Part shown: positions 9,371 through 17,763 of the stretch, in pieces
Position numbering within the stretch: position 1 is the first letter of the stretch
Layout of the letters: every line of letters begins with the position of its first letter
Origin: JAYZBC01 sp036339375
Lineage (GTDB): Bacteria; Pseudomonadota; Alphaproteobacteria; MPNO01; UBA2964
DNA length: 64,000 bases
Direction of reading: 5' to 3'
Assembly (NCBI GenBank): GCA_036339375.1
Contig: JAYZBC010000078.1
Coordinates: 1-64,000 of the forward strand
Program-made: the position numbers and the translations under genes
The notes under the pieces: generated by a model
What the model saw: only the letters and a program-made list of their open reading frames with translations
Database searches by the model: none
What the model was told of the DNA's origin: nothing

Positions 9371-10027
9371 TTAATTTATAGCCCCAAAAAAAGCCTTAAA
9401 AGCCTCCAAACCACCTCTCCAAGTCATTGAAACTGCGACATAAAAGATTAGTACAAGACCAAAATACCCTATCCAATGATGTCTTTTTAAAAGCTTAGCA
9501 ATTAAAGTTGCTCCAATTCCCATTAGAACAACTGATAAAGCTAAGCCAATGACTAAAGCAGTCATGTGATTGTTCGCAGCGCCCGCCACCGCCAAAACAT
9601 TATCCAAAGACATCGAAATATCTGCAATTGCAACTTGAATGATGGCCGAGGCAAGGGTTTTACGAGGTAAATCTTTTTCTTCATCCTTGTCTACGACCGC
9701 GTCAGGGTTCGTTACTTTAGCGGACTTGGTATTGGCCAAAGCATTTTGTCTTAAATCACGATACAGCTTCCAACTCACCCAAAGTAATAACAATCCGCCG
9801 ACAAACATAAGACCAACAATATTGAGGAGTTCCAAGGTAACGACAGCGAATGCAATACGTGCCATCACCGCTAGGGCAATACCGTAAAATATTACTTTTT
9901 TCCGGTATTCGGGTTGAACGCTAGCGGCTGCCATTCCAACCACAATTGCATTATCTCCAGCAAGTACCAAATCTATGAAGATGACTTGAATTATTGCAAT
10001 AAATTCTGAATAGGAAATTTCAAACAT
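9371..10027 (-). CDS. TerC family integral membrane protein (YjbE type)
   Basis: A 218-residue membrane protein with about seven hydrophobic segments, of the TerC/YjbE family. The hallmark Asp-rich membrane motifs are DLVLAGDNAIVVG near residue 20 and ISMSLDNVLAVAGAA near 140, separated by a charged cytoplasmic loop (about residues 95-125). Family members have been linked to metal-ion export, notably manganese, during protein metalation. The charged loop with KDEEKDLPRK is typical of the YjbE subgroup. It stands alone; the start is the ATG at 10027. Confidence 0.88.
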   Translation of the reverse strand: MFEISYSEFIAIIQVIFIDLVLAGDNAIVVGMAAASVQPEYRKKVIFYGIALAVMARIAFAVVTLELLNIVGLMFVGGLLLLWVSWKLYRDLRQNALANTKSAKVTNPDAVVDKDEEKDLPRKTLASAIIQVAIADISMSLDNVLAVAGAANNHMTALVIGLALSVVLMGIGATLIAKLLKRHHWIGYFGLVLIFYVAVSMTWRGGLEAFKAFFGAIN

Positions 10028-10294
10028 TATTTTGGCCGTTATAAGCGGCTAAATTTGTAAAACACAACAAGGCCTCTAAAGAAGAATTCTTTAAGATTCT
10101 ATAGTTAACGTTAGTATAAGTTGTTCCCGCTAAAATATAAAACTTTTGATAAAAGCAATAGCACCTCCAATTTTCTTAAAAAACCTCCCTTTATGAGCAG
10201 GGGATACCTGTGTATACGATTATGGCCCAAAACTAAAATTGTAGCCCGAGTAATTTGACAAAAAGATTGAACAAAATCCCAATTTAGGTTTTAA

Positions 10295-10900
10295 ATGCCA
10301 AGTGAAAACTGGAAAAAATATTATAAGAAAACCGGAGAACGGCCACCTCGAAAAACCCTTTTAAGGGCTATAAAAAATTTCGACGGGGAAAGTTCACTCG
10401 AAATACATCAAAAACGCGCCTTAGATTTAGGCTGTGGAAATGGTCGCGACACTGTCGAGTTACTTCGACGGGGTTGGGAGGTGATCGCGGTTGACGCTGA
10501 AATCAATGCCATAGATGGCTTACAAAAACGGAAAGAAATTACAAAAAATTGTAAATTAAGTACGATCAACGCTCGCTTCGAACAAATTGAACTCCCTGAA
10601 GTAGATCTAATTAATTCCAGTTTTTCTTTACCCCTCGTTCCCCCTGCAATTTTTCCTGACCTATGGGACCGCTTGTTAGCAGCTGTTCGAACGGATGGAC
10701 GGATCAGCTGCCAATTATACGGAAATCGCGACAGCTGGGTGGGTGATCCGACAATAACATTTCTTACAAAAAGCGCTGTGGATATTTTGTTACAATCTAT
10801 GGAAATTGAATATTTTCACGAGGAAGATGATGAAAGTGTCACGCCAAGAGGTGTGAAAAAGCACTGGCATATATTCCATATTGTCGCAAAAAAACCGTAA
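10295..10900 (+). CDS. Class I SAM-dependent methyltransferase
   Basis: A 201-residue class I methyltransferase. The SAM-binding motif I reads LDLGCGNGRDTVELL (about residues 45-60), followed by the acidic end of strand 2 in VIAVDAE. The fold resembles the TehB/Methyltransf_11 type, which includes tellurite-resistance and small-molecule methyltransferases. The N-terminus with ENWKKYYKKTGERPPR is like those annotated as class I methyltransferases near TerC or TehB. Substrate unknown. Its stop lies only 10 bases from the stop of convergent purC. Confidence 0.8.
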   Translation: MPSENWKKYYKKTGERPPRKTLLRAIKNFDGESSLEIHQKRALDLGCGNGRDTVELLRRGWEVIAVDAEINAIDGLQKRKEITKNCKLSTINARFEQIELPEVDLINSSFSLPLVPPAIFPDLWDRLLAAVRTDGRISCQLYGNRDSWVGDPTITFLTKSAVDILLQSMEIEYFHEEDDESVTPRGVKKHWHIFHIVAKKP

Positions 10901-10910
10901 AACAGAATTT

Positions 10911-11888
10911 TTAAAAAAAATCGGGCAACGCACCTGCTAAATTTTTCCGGATTCGCTCCCGAACAGGATCAGTATTTTTTGGTTTCCCAAAAGGCTCACC
11001 CGTTACTTGTTCGAACAAAGCAATATATTTTTTGCTGAACTCTAAAAGAGTGGCTACCGGTATTTCTGGAATGGGGTCTTTATAGGGATCACATTGTTTA
11101 GAAACCCAAAGGCGAAGGAATTCTTTGTCTAGGCTCTCCGGTTCCTCTCCACTGGAGTGACGTTGTTTATAGCTTGAGGTTAACCAGTAGCGACTTGAAT
11201 CGGGGGTGTGAATTTCATCAGCAAGTGTAATTAATCCTTCTTCGTCAACGCCAAATTCGTACTTAGTATCAACGAGAATTAAACCGTTTTTCGCAGAAAT
11301 TTCACGTCCACGAGCAAATAGATTTAAACTAATTTGGGCGAGTTCAGACCATTGATTTTGTGATAGAAGGCCTTGACTTACCACTTCTTCCGGCGTGATT
11401 GGCAAATCATGAGCTCCCTCCAAACCCTTGGTTGTCGGGGTTAAAATAGTATTCGATAACTTCTGATTTTTAACCAGCCCATCGGGGAATTCAATGCCAT
11501 AAAGAGTACGATCACCACGTTCATACATTTGCCATATACTCGTTTCGGTTGACCCCGTAATATAATCCCGAACTACCATTTCAACCGGCAGCATTGAAAG
11601 GTTTTTAGCAATTATAACATTTGGATCTGGGTAGCTTATAACGTGGTTGGCACAAATATCGGTTGTCTTATCAAACCAAAAACGAGCAGTTTCATTGAGG
11701 ACTTGGCCTTTATAAGGCACAGAGGCAAGCACCTGGTCAAATGCAGATTGTCTATCTGTTGCAATCATCACCCGGCGCCCATCAGGCAAGCTATAAGAAT
11801 CTCTAACCTTGCCCTTTTCAAAATTAGGTAACTCTGAAAACTGAGTATCCGTTAAACAAATATCTTCGAAATCAGTGTTAGTTTGCAT
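10911..11888 (-). CDS. purC: SAICAR synthetase (PurC), long form
   Basis: Phosphoribosylaminoimidazole-succinocarboxamide synthase, joining CAIR and aspartate in purine synthesis. At 325 residues it is the long, yeast ADE1-like form rather than the about 240-residue form usually found beside purS in alphaproteobacteria. Motifs: KGKVRDSYSL near the N-terminus, ATDRQSAFDQ, PVEMVVRDYITGSTETS with the family's R-x-Y-x-x-G-S, and LVDTKYEFG. The start is the ATG at 11888. The other pur genes lie 6-13 kb away (purB, purS, purQ, purL), so PurC supply is uncoupled from that cluster. Confidence 0.95.
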   Translation of the reverse strand: MQTNTDFEDICLTDTQFSELPNFEKGKVRDSYSLPDGRRVMIATDRQSAFDQVLASVPYKGQVLNETARFWFDKTTDICANHVISYPDPNVIIAKNLSMLPVEMVVRDYITGSTETSIWQMYERGDRTLYGIEFPDGLVKNQKLSNTILTPTTKGLEGAHDLPITPEEVVSQGLLSQNQWSELAQISLNLFARGREISAKNGLILVDTKYEFGVDEEGLITLADEIHTPDSSRYWLTSSYKQRHSSGEEPESLDKEFLRLWVSKQCDPYKDPIPEIPVATLLEFSKKYIALFEQVTGEPFGKPKNTDPVRERIRKNLAGALPDFF

Positions 11889-12046
11889 CGTATTCTTTCT
11901 TTTCCAATAATTGTTAGTTTAGGGTTTTAACCCTGTTTTGTGACTACTTTATTGTTTTAATTATGAATCTGAAACGCAAAATTGGGAAAACCCTGTGGAA
12001 AATCACTCTTTACGTTCCAGATAGTTCCATTTTAATCGTTTTTGTT

Positions 12047-12066
12047 TGATAATTAGCTAAATATCA
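12047..12066. promoter_or_regulatory. 20-bp near-perfect palindrome (operator candidate)
   Basis: TGATAATTAGCTAAATATCA reads the same on both strands except at one symmetric position pair (6 and 15). Its core TTAGCTAA is fully self-complementary. It sits 19 bases before the ATG of the first of three tandem hydrolase genes and overlaps a possible -10 element (GATAAT, 12048-12053). This is the size and placement of a repressor site; the regulator is not in the window. Confidence 0.5.
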
Positions 12067-12085
12067 TTTTTGTGGGAGAAAATTT

Positions 12086-12979
12086 ATGCCAATGAATGAA
12101 CGAAAGTTCATAGATGTTGATGGAATCAGCACCTGTTATTATGAACAAGGTGAAGGCCCAATTTTAGTCTTGTTTCACGGTGGTAATTTTGGCTCCAATG
12201 ACGCCGCGGATTGTGCTCTCGACTGGGCTTTGAATTTTGATGAACTTTCAGAGAAATATCGTGTATTTGCGATCGATAAAATTGGGCAGGGTTATACTGC
12301 CAACCCGAAAAATGATGGGGATTATACAATGGCAGAGGTAGTCCGGCATGCTTGCTCTACCCTCGATGCCTTGCAAATTCAGAATGCCCATCTTGCCGGC
12401 CATTCAAGGGGTGGTTACCTAACTTGCCGAATGACAATGGATAGACCCGATTTAGTCAAAACTTGTACAATCATTGACAGCAACAGCTGTGCGCCCGGCA
12501 TTGGTTTAAATGAGATAGTACTAGCTAACCCACCGGAACCCCGTTTAACCCCGGAGAGTCAAAGATGGGTTTTAGAACATTACTCTTATGGTACAAAGCA
12601 TGTCACCAATGAATGGGTGGACGCATTGGTCGAAGTTGGAAAGCAGAATAGTTATCGGGAAGCTTGCCATAAAATGGCATCCTCTGGAGATGGATTGCGT
12701 CACACTCTTTTTTTGCCACAACTTGCAAAAGATAAAATCAATATGTTTGCCTGGATTCGTGATCAGGGAATGGATAGACCCACCCAACTGATATGGGGTT
12801 ATAACGACCCAACAGCGACTATCGAACAAGGTCGCGCTCTATATGAATTAATCTCAGCACGCGAACGTCAGGCCCAATTCAATATTTTTAATGAATCGGG
12901 CCATTTCACCTTTCGAGAACATCCCCCCGCATTTAATGCGTGCTTAAACGCTTTTATTGAAGGAACAAACGGAAATTAA
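12086..12979 (+). CDS. Alpha/beta hydrolase, meta-cleavage-product hydrolase-like, copy 1
   Basis: A 297-residue alpha/beta hydrolase. The oxyanion-hole segment HGGNFGS begins at residue 31, the nucleophile elbow GHSRGG places Ser at about 107, the acid is probably the Asp in WGYNDPTA (about 241), and the His is in NESGHFTFREHP (about 273). This layout resembles C-C bond hydrolases of aromatic meta-cleavage pathways and related esterases or lactonases. It is first of three tandem paralogs: the gap to copy 2 is 9 bases. GGGAGA lies upstream of the ATG. Substrate unknown; homoserine-lactonase or epoxide-hydrolase type activity cannot be excluded. Confidence 0.85.
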   Translation: MPMNERKFIDVDGISTCYYEQGEGPILVLFHGGNFGSNDAADCALDWALNFDELSEKYRVFAIDKIGQGYTANPKNDGDYTMAEVVRHACSTLDALQIQNAHLAGHSRGGYLTCRMTMDRPDLVKTCTIIDSNSCAPGIGLNEIVLANPPEPRLTPESQRWVLEHYSYGTKHVTNEWVDALVEVGKQNSYREACHKMASSGDGLRHTLFLPQLAKDKINMFAWIRDQGMDRPTQLIWGYNDPTATIEQGRALYELISARERQAQFNIFNESGHFTFREHPPAFNACLNAFIEGTNGN

Positions 12980-12988
12980 AGGAAAATA

Positions 12989-13870
12989 ATGATGACGATA
13001 GAGGGCGAAAAGTTTGTTGACGTAAATGGCGTAAAAACCCGTTATATCCATAAGGGTAGCGGGCCAAATTGTATCCTCATCCACGGGGGAAATTTTGGCT
13101 CAACTACAAGTGCTGATGCAATTGAAGACTGGGGCCAAACTATTGATGACATCGCTAGTTGGGCTTCTGTTTTCGCTTTTGATAAGCTAGGGCAAGGATA
13201 TACTGACAACCCGAAAGTAGATGACGACTACACGATGGAGGCCGTGGTTGAACATGCCTACCACACAATTCGTACCCTCGGTATAGAAAGTGCACATTTG
13301 ATAGGCCATTCAAGAGGTGGTTACCTGACCTGCCGTTTAACTGTTGAACACCCCGAAATGGCACTTTCTTGTATAATCGTAAACAGTAACACCTGTGCAC
13401 CAGGGACAGGAACGAATGAAATGGTTTTCGCTAACAGGCCGGGTATAGCTCTAACCAAAGAAAGCCAGAAGTGGATCCTTGAACGTTATTCTTACAGCTC
13501 CGAATGTATTTCGGAAGAATGGCTGGATGCTCTAGTAAAAATAGCCCAACAACAAAAATATGCAGAATCTATAGATAAAATGAATAACCAGGGTTTGTTA
13601 TGGACTAAGTTTTTACCGGGTTTACAAACAGATAAGGAAGACATGTACCAAGTTTTGCAGAGCCGGGGCATACAACGGCCGGTTTTACAAGTTTGGAGTC
13701 ATGATGATCCTACAGTTTCCCATGCACAAGCGTTTGAGTTGTATCGTATGCTTGCCGGCAAAGAACGTCGTGCACGTTGGCAAATGTTTAACCAAGCGGG
13801 ACACTTTAGTTTTCGTGAACAACCTAAAAGATTTAATGAGACTGTCCGCAGTTTTATCAACAGCTACTGA
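12989..13870 (+). CDS. Alpha/beta hydrolase, meta-cleavage-product hydrolase-like, copy 2
   Basis: A 293-residue paralog of the preceding gene with the full catalytic set: HGGNFGS, GHSRGGYLTCR, Asp in WSHDDPTV and His in NQAGHFSFREQP. The segment FDKLGQGYTDNP corresponds to IDKIGQGYTANP of copy 1. The N-terminal repeats the pattern F-V-D-V-N-G-V-K-T-R-Y seen in all three copies. Translation is probably coupled, with GGAAAATA between the copy 1 stop and this ATG (a second ATG follows immediately). The different acid-region residues (SHDD in place of GYND) and changes in the cap region suggest a different substrate from copies 1 and 3. Confidence 0.85.
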   Translation: MMTIEGEKFVDVNGVKTRYIHKGSGPNCILIHGGNFGSTTSADAIEDWGQTIDDIASWASVFAFDKLGQGYTDNPKVDDDYTMEAVVEHAYHTIRTLGIESAHLIGHSRGGYLTCRLTVEHPEMALSCIIVNSNTCAPGTGTNEMVFANRPGIALTKESQKWILERYSYSSECISEEWLDALVKIAQQQKYAESIDKMNNQGLLWTKFLPGLQTDKEDMYQVLQSRGIQRPVLQVWSHDDPTVSHAQAFELYRMLAGKERRARWQMFNQAGHFSFREQPKRFNETVRSFINSY

Positions 13871-13884
13871 TAGGAAAACAAGAA

Positions 13885-14763
13885 ATGGATTTCACTAAAG
13901 CAAAATTTGTCGATGTTAAAGGTGTCAGAACACGTTATTTTGAAGAGGGAGAAGGCAAAACTGTCATACTATTGCATGGCGGGAATTTTGGTTCTCCCCA
14001 CGGAGGAAATTGTGCAGCCGATTGGAATTTAAATTTTGATGGCCTTGCAAAGGAATGCCATGTAATCGCTTTAGATAAAATTGGTCAGGGTTATACAGAC
14101 AATCCCAAGACAGATGAAGAGTATACTATGTCAACTGTTGTACAGCACGCATTGAATTTTTTGGAAGTTTTGGACCTGGGGGACTGTCATCTTGTCGGAC
14201 ATTCTCGTGGTGCTTATTTATCCTGCCGCATGACATTGGAAGACCCTTCCCGAATCAAGGCAAATATTATGGTTGATACATCTACACTTGGGCCTGGCCA
14301 GGGGAGAAACCACATCGTCTTTACTGACACCCCAAAACCGTTTCTGAGCCGAGAAAGCCAGAGGTGGGTCATGGAGAAGTATTCCTATAATCCAAAATGT
14401 GTAACAGAAGATTGGTTAGACGAGCTCATGAGAGTAGCTTCACTTCCGAAATATTTAGAGTCTGTCGATAAAATGGAAAGACAGGGTTTTTTGAAAAAAA
14501 TATTTTTACCCAACCATGGACGCGAAAAAGCAGACACTTTTGACAGGCTTATGGAACACGGTACGACTCGTCCCAATCTTTTGATTTGGGGAAATAACGA
14601 CCCTACAGCAACAATCGATCAAGGCTTTGTGCTTCTTGACATGCTACGTCACAAAGAACCGCGCACCGAAATGCATGTTTTTAATGAATCCGGGCATTTT
14701 ACGTATCGTGAGCATCCTGAAGCTTTTAATAGATTTTTATTAGATTACGTCAATGGCCTTTAG
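13885..14763 (+). CDS. Alpha/beta hydrolase, meta-cleavage-product hydrolase-like, copy 3
   Basis: A 292-residue third paralog. Catalytic motifs are intact: HGGNFGSPHGG, GHSRGAYLSCR (Ala replaces Gly after the elbow), Asp in WGNNDPTA and His in NESGHFTYREHP. It begins 14 bases after copy 2, behind AGGAAAACAAG. In the residues around the triad it resembles copy 1 more than copy 2. The gene ends 51 bases from the stop of the convergent amidase; no strong terminator hairpin is visible there. Confidence 0.85.
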   Translation: MDFTKAKFVDVKGVRTRYFEEGEGKTVILLHGGNFGSPHGGNCAADWNLNFDGLAKECHVIALDKIGQGYTDNPKTDEEYTMSTVVQHALNFLEVLDLGDCHLVGHSRGAYLSCRMTLEDPSRIKANIMVDTSTLGPGQGRNHIVFTDTPKPFLSRESQRWVMEKYSYNPKCVTEDWLDELMRVASLPKYLESVDKMERQGFLKKIFLPNHGREKADTFDRLMEHGTTRPNLLIWGNNDPTATIDQGFVLLDMLRHKEPRTEMHVFNESGHFTYREHPEAFNRFLLDYVNGL

Positions 14764-14814
14764 GTTCAATCACCGAGAATTTTACACCTTTTAGGGACAA
14801 AATCGCTTTTAGTT

Positions 14815-16179
14815 TTACTCTTTCTCTTTAGCCAAAAGCTTTTTTGTCATCCAAAGCCCAATATTTCCGAGTGTATAATCATGATGTTTGCTGCCCAAAA
14901 GTTGAATTCCCATCGGTAGACCACGATCCTCAAGTAGCGGCAGGTTCCAGGCTGGCGCTTCTAAACAAGACGATGGATCACCAAAAACTGAACTGCCTGT
15001 ATTATCCCCCAAGGGTGCCCTCGTCGGTGTTGAGAGTGTTATAAAGCCATCTGAAAGCCCATTTAATTTATCAAAGGCTTCTCGGATTTCTTGGAGAGAA
15101 GATAAAGTTTCTCGATAATCGTTCAGCGACATACTTTCTGCGATTTCAAAACGGGCTTTAAGCTCCCTTTCGATTTGATTTCCTCCTTTGTCACGTAATA
15201 AAAGTGCGGGCCATTGTATTTCCCACGCCGATAGACGGGACTGAAAATCGGGAATGGTGGTTAAAAGGGACTCAAAGTTATCAATCTCTTTATTGTTGTA
15301 ACGGGACAAAATTTTTACACCATTTTCACGCAGCCTTTGTATAAATGTTTCAAATTTCTTTTTTATTGGTTTTTCAGTAGTAGCCCAGCCCGCTGTTTCC
15401 AAACGAATAAGTTGATTTGGTTTCTCAATTTTGAGATTTGGTTCACCATATAGTCCCGGATAACCTGGATCACCCCCAACCGTCTCTGCAATCTGGTAGG
15501 CGGAGCGCCAACAATCAATCAAATTGCTACTATGAATTCCTAGAACACTATAACTAGGTGACCGCCACAACATTCCACCAGAATGAAGTGCACCAAAGGT
15601 GGGTTTTAGAGCAAAATTCCCGCAAAAACTGGCTGGTCTTAAAATTGATCCACGCCCTTGATTACCAATCGCTAAAGGTAACATTCCAGCCCCTATTGCT
15701 GCAGCCGTACCTGAAGACGAACCGCCCGGACTACGTGCCAAGTCAAAGGGGTTTTTTGTGCTAGCAGGGGTCCCAGATCCTAACTCAGGTAAAGTCGTTT
15801 TCCCTATTAAAATTGCCCCATTTTTCTTTAGGGCATAAACGCAAGCAGCATCAAACTTATGTCTAGTCCCTTTCAGAAGGGGGCTATTTAATTCCGTTGG
15901 AAAGTCAGCGGTTTGAAATAAGTCTTTTACCGCAAATGGCATACCGTCAACTGGTGACAAAGGGTGCCCATCAGAATATCTTTGGGTTGAAAGATCGGCA
16001 AGTATCCGAGCTTTTTCCTGGTCCATCGTCACAAAAGCTTGTACATGGGGCTCTTTTTCTGAGATTATTTCCAGGCAACGTTCGAGAAAAAAACGGGGAT
16101 TATCGTTGCCGCTCAAAAATTTCGGCAAAGCGTCATAAAACGAACAAAGCTTACCCTGTTTGGGATCGTATTTAACCAT
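14815..16179 (-). CDS. Amidase signature family enzyme
   Basis: A 454-residue amidase-signature hydrolase. The Ser-cisSer-Lys triad is visible: Lys in FAVKDLF (about residue 90), cis-Ser in RSPGGSSSGTAAA (about 163) and nucleophile Ser in GNQGRGSILRPASF (about 183). The usual GGS before the nucleophile is GRGS here, a tolerated variant in some subgroups. The C-terminal NLPLLEDRGLPMGIQLLG is the family's substrate-loop region. It would hydrolyse a carboxamide or act as a small-molecule amidohydrolase; it is too short and solitary to be GatA. It is divergent from the hydrolase at 16296. Confidence 0.87.
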   Translation of the reverse strand: MVKYDPKQGKLCSFYDALPKFLSGNDNPRFFLERCLEIISEKEPHVQAFVTMDQEKARILADLSTQRYSDGHPLSPVDGMPFAVKDLFQTADFPTELNSPLLKGTRHKFDAACVYALKKNGAILIGKTTLPELGSGTPASTKNPFDLARSPGGSSSGTAAAIGAGMLPLAIGNQGRGSILRPASFCGNFALKPTFGALHSGGMLWRSPSYSVLGIHSSNLIDCWRSAYQIAETVGGDPGYPGLYGEPNLKIEKPNQLIRLETAGWATTEKPIKKKFETFIQRLRENGVKILSRYNNKEIDNFESLLTTIPDFQSRLSAWEIQWPALLLRDKGGNQIERELKARFEIAESMSLNDYRETLSSLQEIREAFDKLNGLSDGFITLSTPTRAPLGDNTGSSVFGDPSSCLEAPAWNLPLLEDRGLPMGIQLLGSKHHDYTLGNIGLWMTKKLLAKEKE

Positions 16180-16295
16180 AGAAATTATTGAAATTCCGTG
16201 TCCACAACAAAAAAACTCTTTTAGGTTTAGAAAAGTATTCTAGGTGGCTAGAAGAGGCAACTTAAACCAAATCAAGTAAATAAAAATGGAAGAAC

Positions 16296-17609
16296 ATGTC
16301 TAAATCCGGTAATTGGGAACCGCCAAAAACTTTGGACAAAAAAGAACTTATTTCACTATCAAATACGGTTCTAAACAACCAAACTAAGGCCTTTGAAAAA
16401 AAAGAGCACATTTTCAGAATTGAAACTCTTGAAATGATTTGGGACGTGGGCGTAATGGTCTATGAACCTTCAAACCCAAATCACATTCCCAAAGACGCTC
16501 ACGGAAAAAAAGTGGGAATCTTTGTGTTACCGGGTGGCTCAGGGGACTACCGTGCAATGGAGCCCCTTACAAATTTATTAGTACAAAAATTGGGGTATCG
16601 GGTGGCCACAATGACCTACCCGGGAAGGCTTTACCTTAACGAAGAAAACAGAGATTGGCCGGGTGATACTTTTAACTCAGACGGTACTGTTCGCACGCCT
16701 ATTTGGCAAAAAGGAGAAGAAATACAACCCGAAGAGTATGAAGTTATAATCGATGAAAGTTTGCGTTCTCGTTACGGTAGACGAATGGTCGCACGCGCGA
16801 AACCAGGAACGAATTTTTATAATCGTATGGCCGCCTGGCCTGTTGCTTTTGAAGACGCCATGAAGACAGTTTGCCAAAGACATTTTCCTAAGGGCGACTT
16901 TTCAATTTATGTACATGGCCATTCGACTGGAGGCCCTTTTGTTCACATGCTTACCCAACGTGTAGACAATATTAGAGGTGTCGTTGGCATTGAAAATTCA
17001 CCTTTCGGATACATATATCAAAAAATGGTGGGTTATGAGTGGAAAGGCCCTTTCAATGACCTTCTTATCCGCACTTGGCGGGACATCGCTCGTTATCGTG
17101 GTGCTGAAGTACGTAGTCAAGAAGGAGAAGAAGGCCTGATGCGTTTACCGTGGATTATTGAGGATGTAATGGAGGATTGGCAAAAAGTTCTCACGCAACC
17201 CCAATTTAAAGCCGAATATCCATTACACTACGCTGCCACCCATACCATGGAAGCCGCCGCAAATGCTGTGGCTACACGCCTTCAATTTAATGAAAATCAA
17301 ACAAAAAACCTTGTCTCAAACTATCAAGGGTATTGTCGCGAATTAACCGGTGCCGGAATCAAATCAGTACCGCCTATTTTACTCGCAATTTGCAAACACA
17401 GTCGTGATCATACCAGAAAAGTTTACGACGAAATTGTTTTGCCTATGTTTGCAAAAATGGTTCCCGCTCCAAAGGTTCGGGTTATAAAATTGGGAACAGG
17501 GACACACCATTACGAATATCCTGAACCCGGTTTATCAGAAGGTTTGGTCGCCCCTATTATTGCAATTTGGCATCAAGCCATCACTAATGGTTATTATCTC
17601 ACTAATTGA
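16296..17609 (+). CDS. Unclassified alpha/beta-hydrolase-fold protein
   Basis: A 437-residue protein I cannot assign to a named family. The alpha/beta-hydrolase hallmarks are FVLPGGSGDYRAMEP (about residues 76-90, a possible oxyanion-hole region) and YVHGHSTGGPF with the nucleophile Ser at about 210. The late TGTHHYEYPEPG may carry the catalytic His. About 120 residues between these motifs form an unusually long insertion, rich in charged residues and including RYGRRMVARAKPG. No signal peptide is seen. It is divergent from the amidase and followed by purB after 154 bases. Plausibly an esterase, amidase or dehalogenase-like hydrolase; function unknown. Confidence 0.6.
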   Translation: MSKSGNWEPPKTLDKKELISLSNTVLNNQTKAFEKKEHIFRIETLEMIWDVGVMVYEPSNPNHIPKDAHGKKVGIFVLPGGSGDYRAMEPLTNLLVQKLGYRVATMTYPGRLYLNEENRDWPGDTFNSDGTVRTPIWQKGEEIQPEEYEVIIDESLRSRYGRRMVARAKPGTNFYNRMAAWPVAFEDAMKTVCQRHFPKGDFSIYVHGHSTGGPFVHMLTQRVDNIRGVVGIENSPFGYIYQKMVGYEWKGPFNDLLIRTWRDIARYRGAEVRSQEGEEGLMRLPWIIEDVMEDWQKVLTQPQFKAEYPLHYAATHTMEAAANAVATRLQFNENQTKNLVSNYQGYCRELTGAGIKSVPPILLAICKHSRDHTRKVYDEIVLPMFAKMVPAPKVRVIKLGTGTHHYEYPEPGLSEGLVAPIIAIWHQAITNGYYLTN

Positions 17610-17763
17610 TAAATTAATTTTGGTGGCAAATTTTATTTTTTAATAATCTATAATTGAGGCGAAAAAGTTAAACAAAGGGCATACCAACAAATGTTTCCCG
17701 ACTCATTAATATCTGGTACACCAAGTTAAAGTGTTTTACGGCGATAATGAATAGGCAGTTTTG

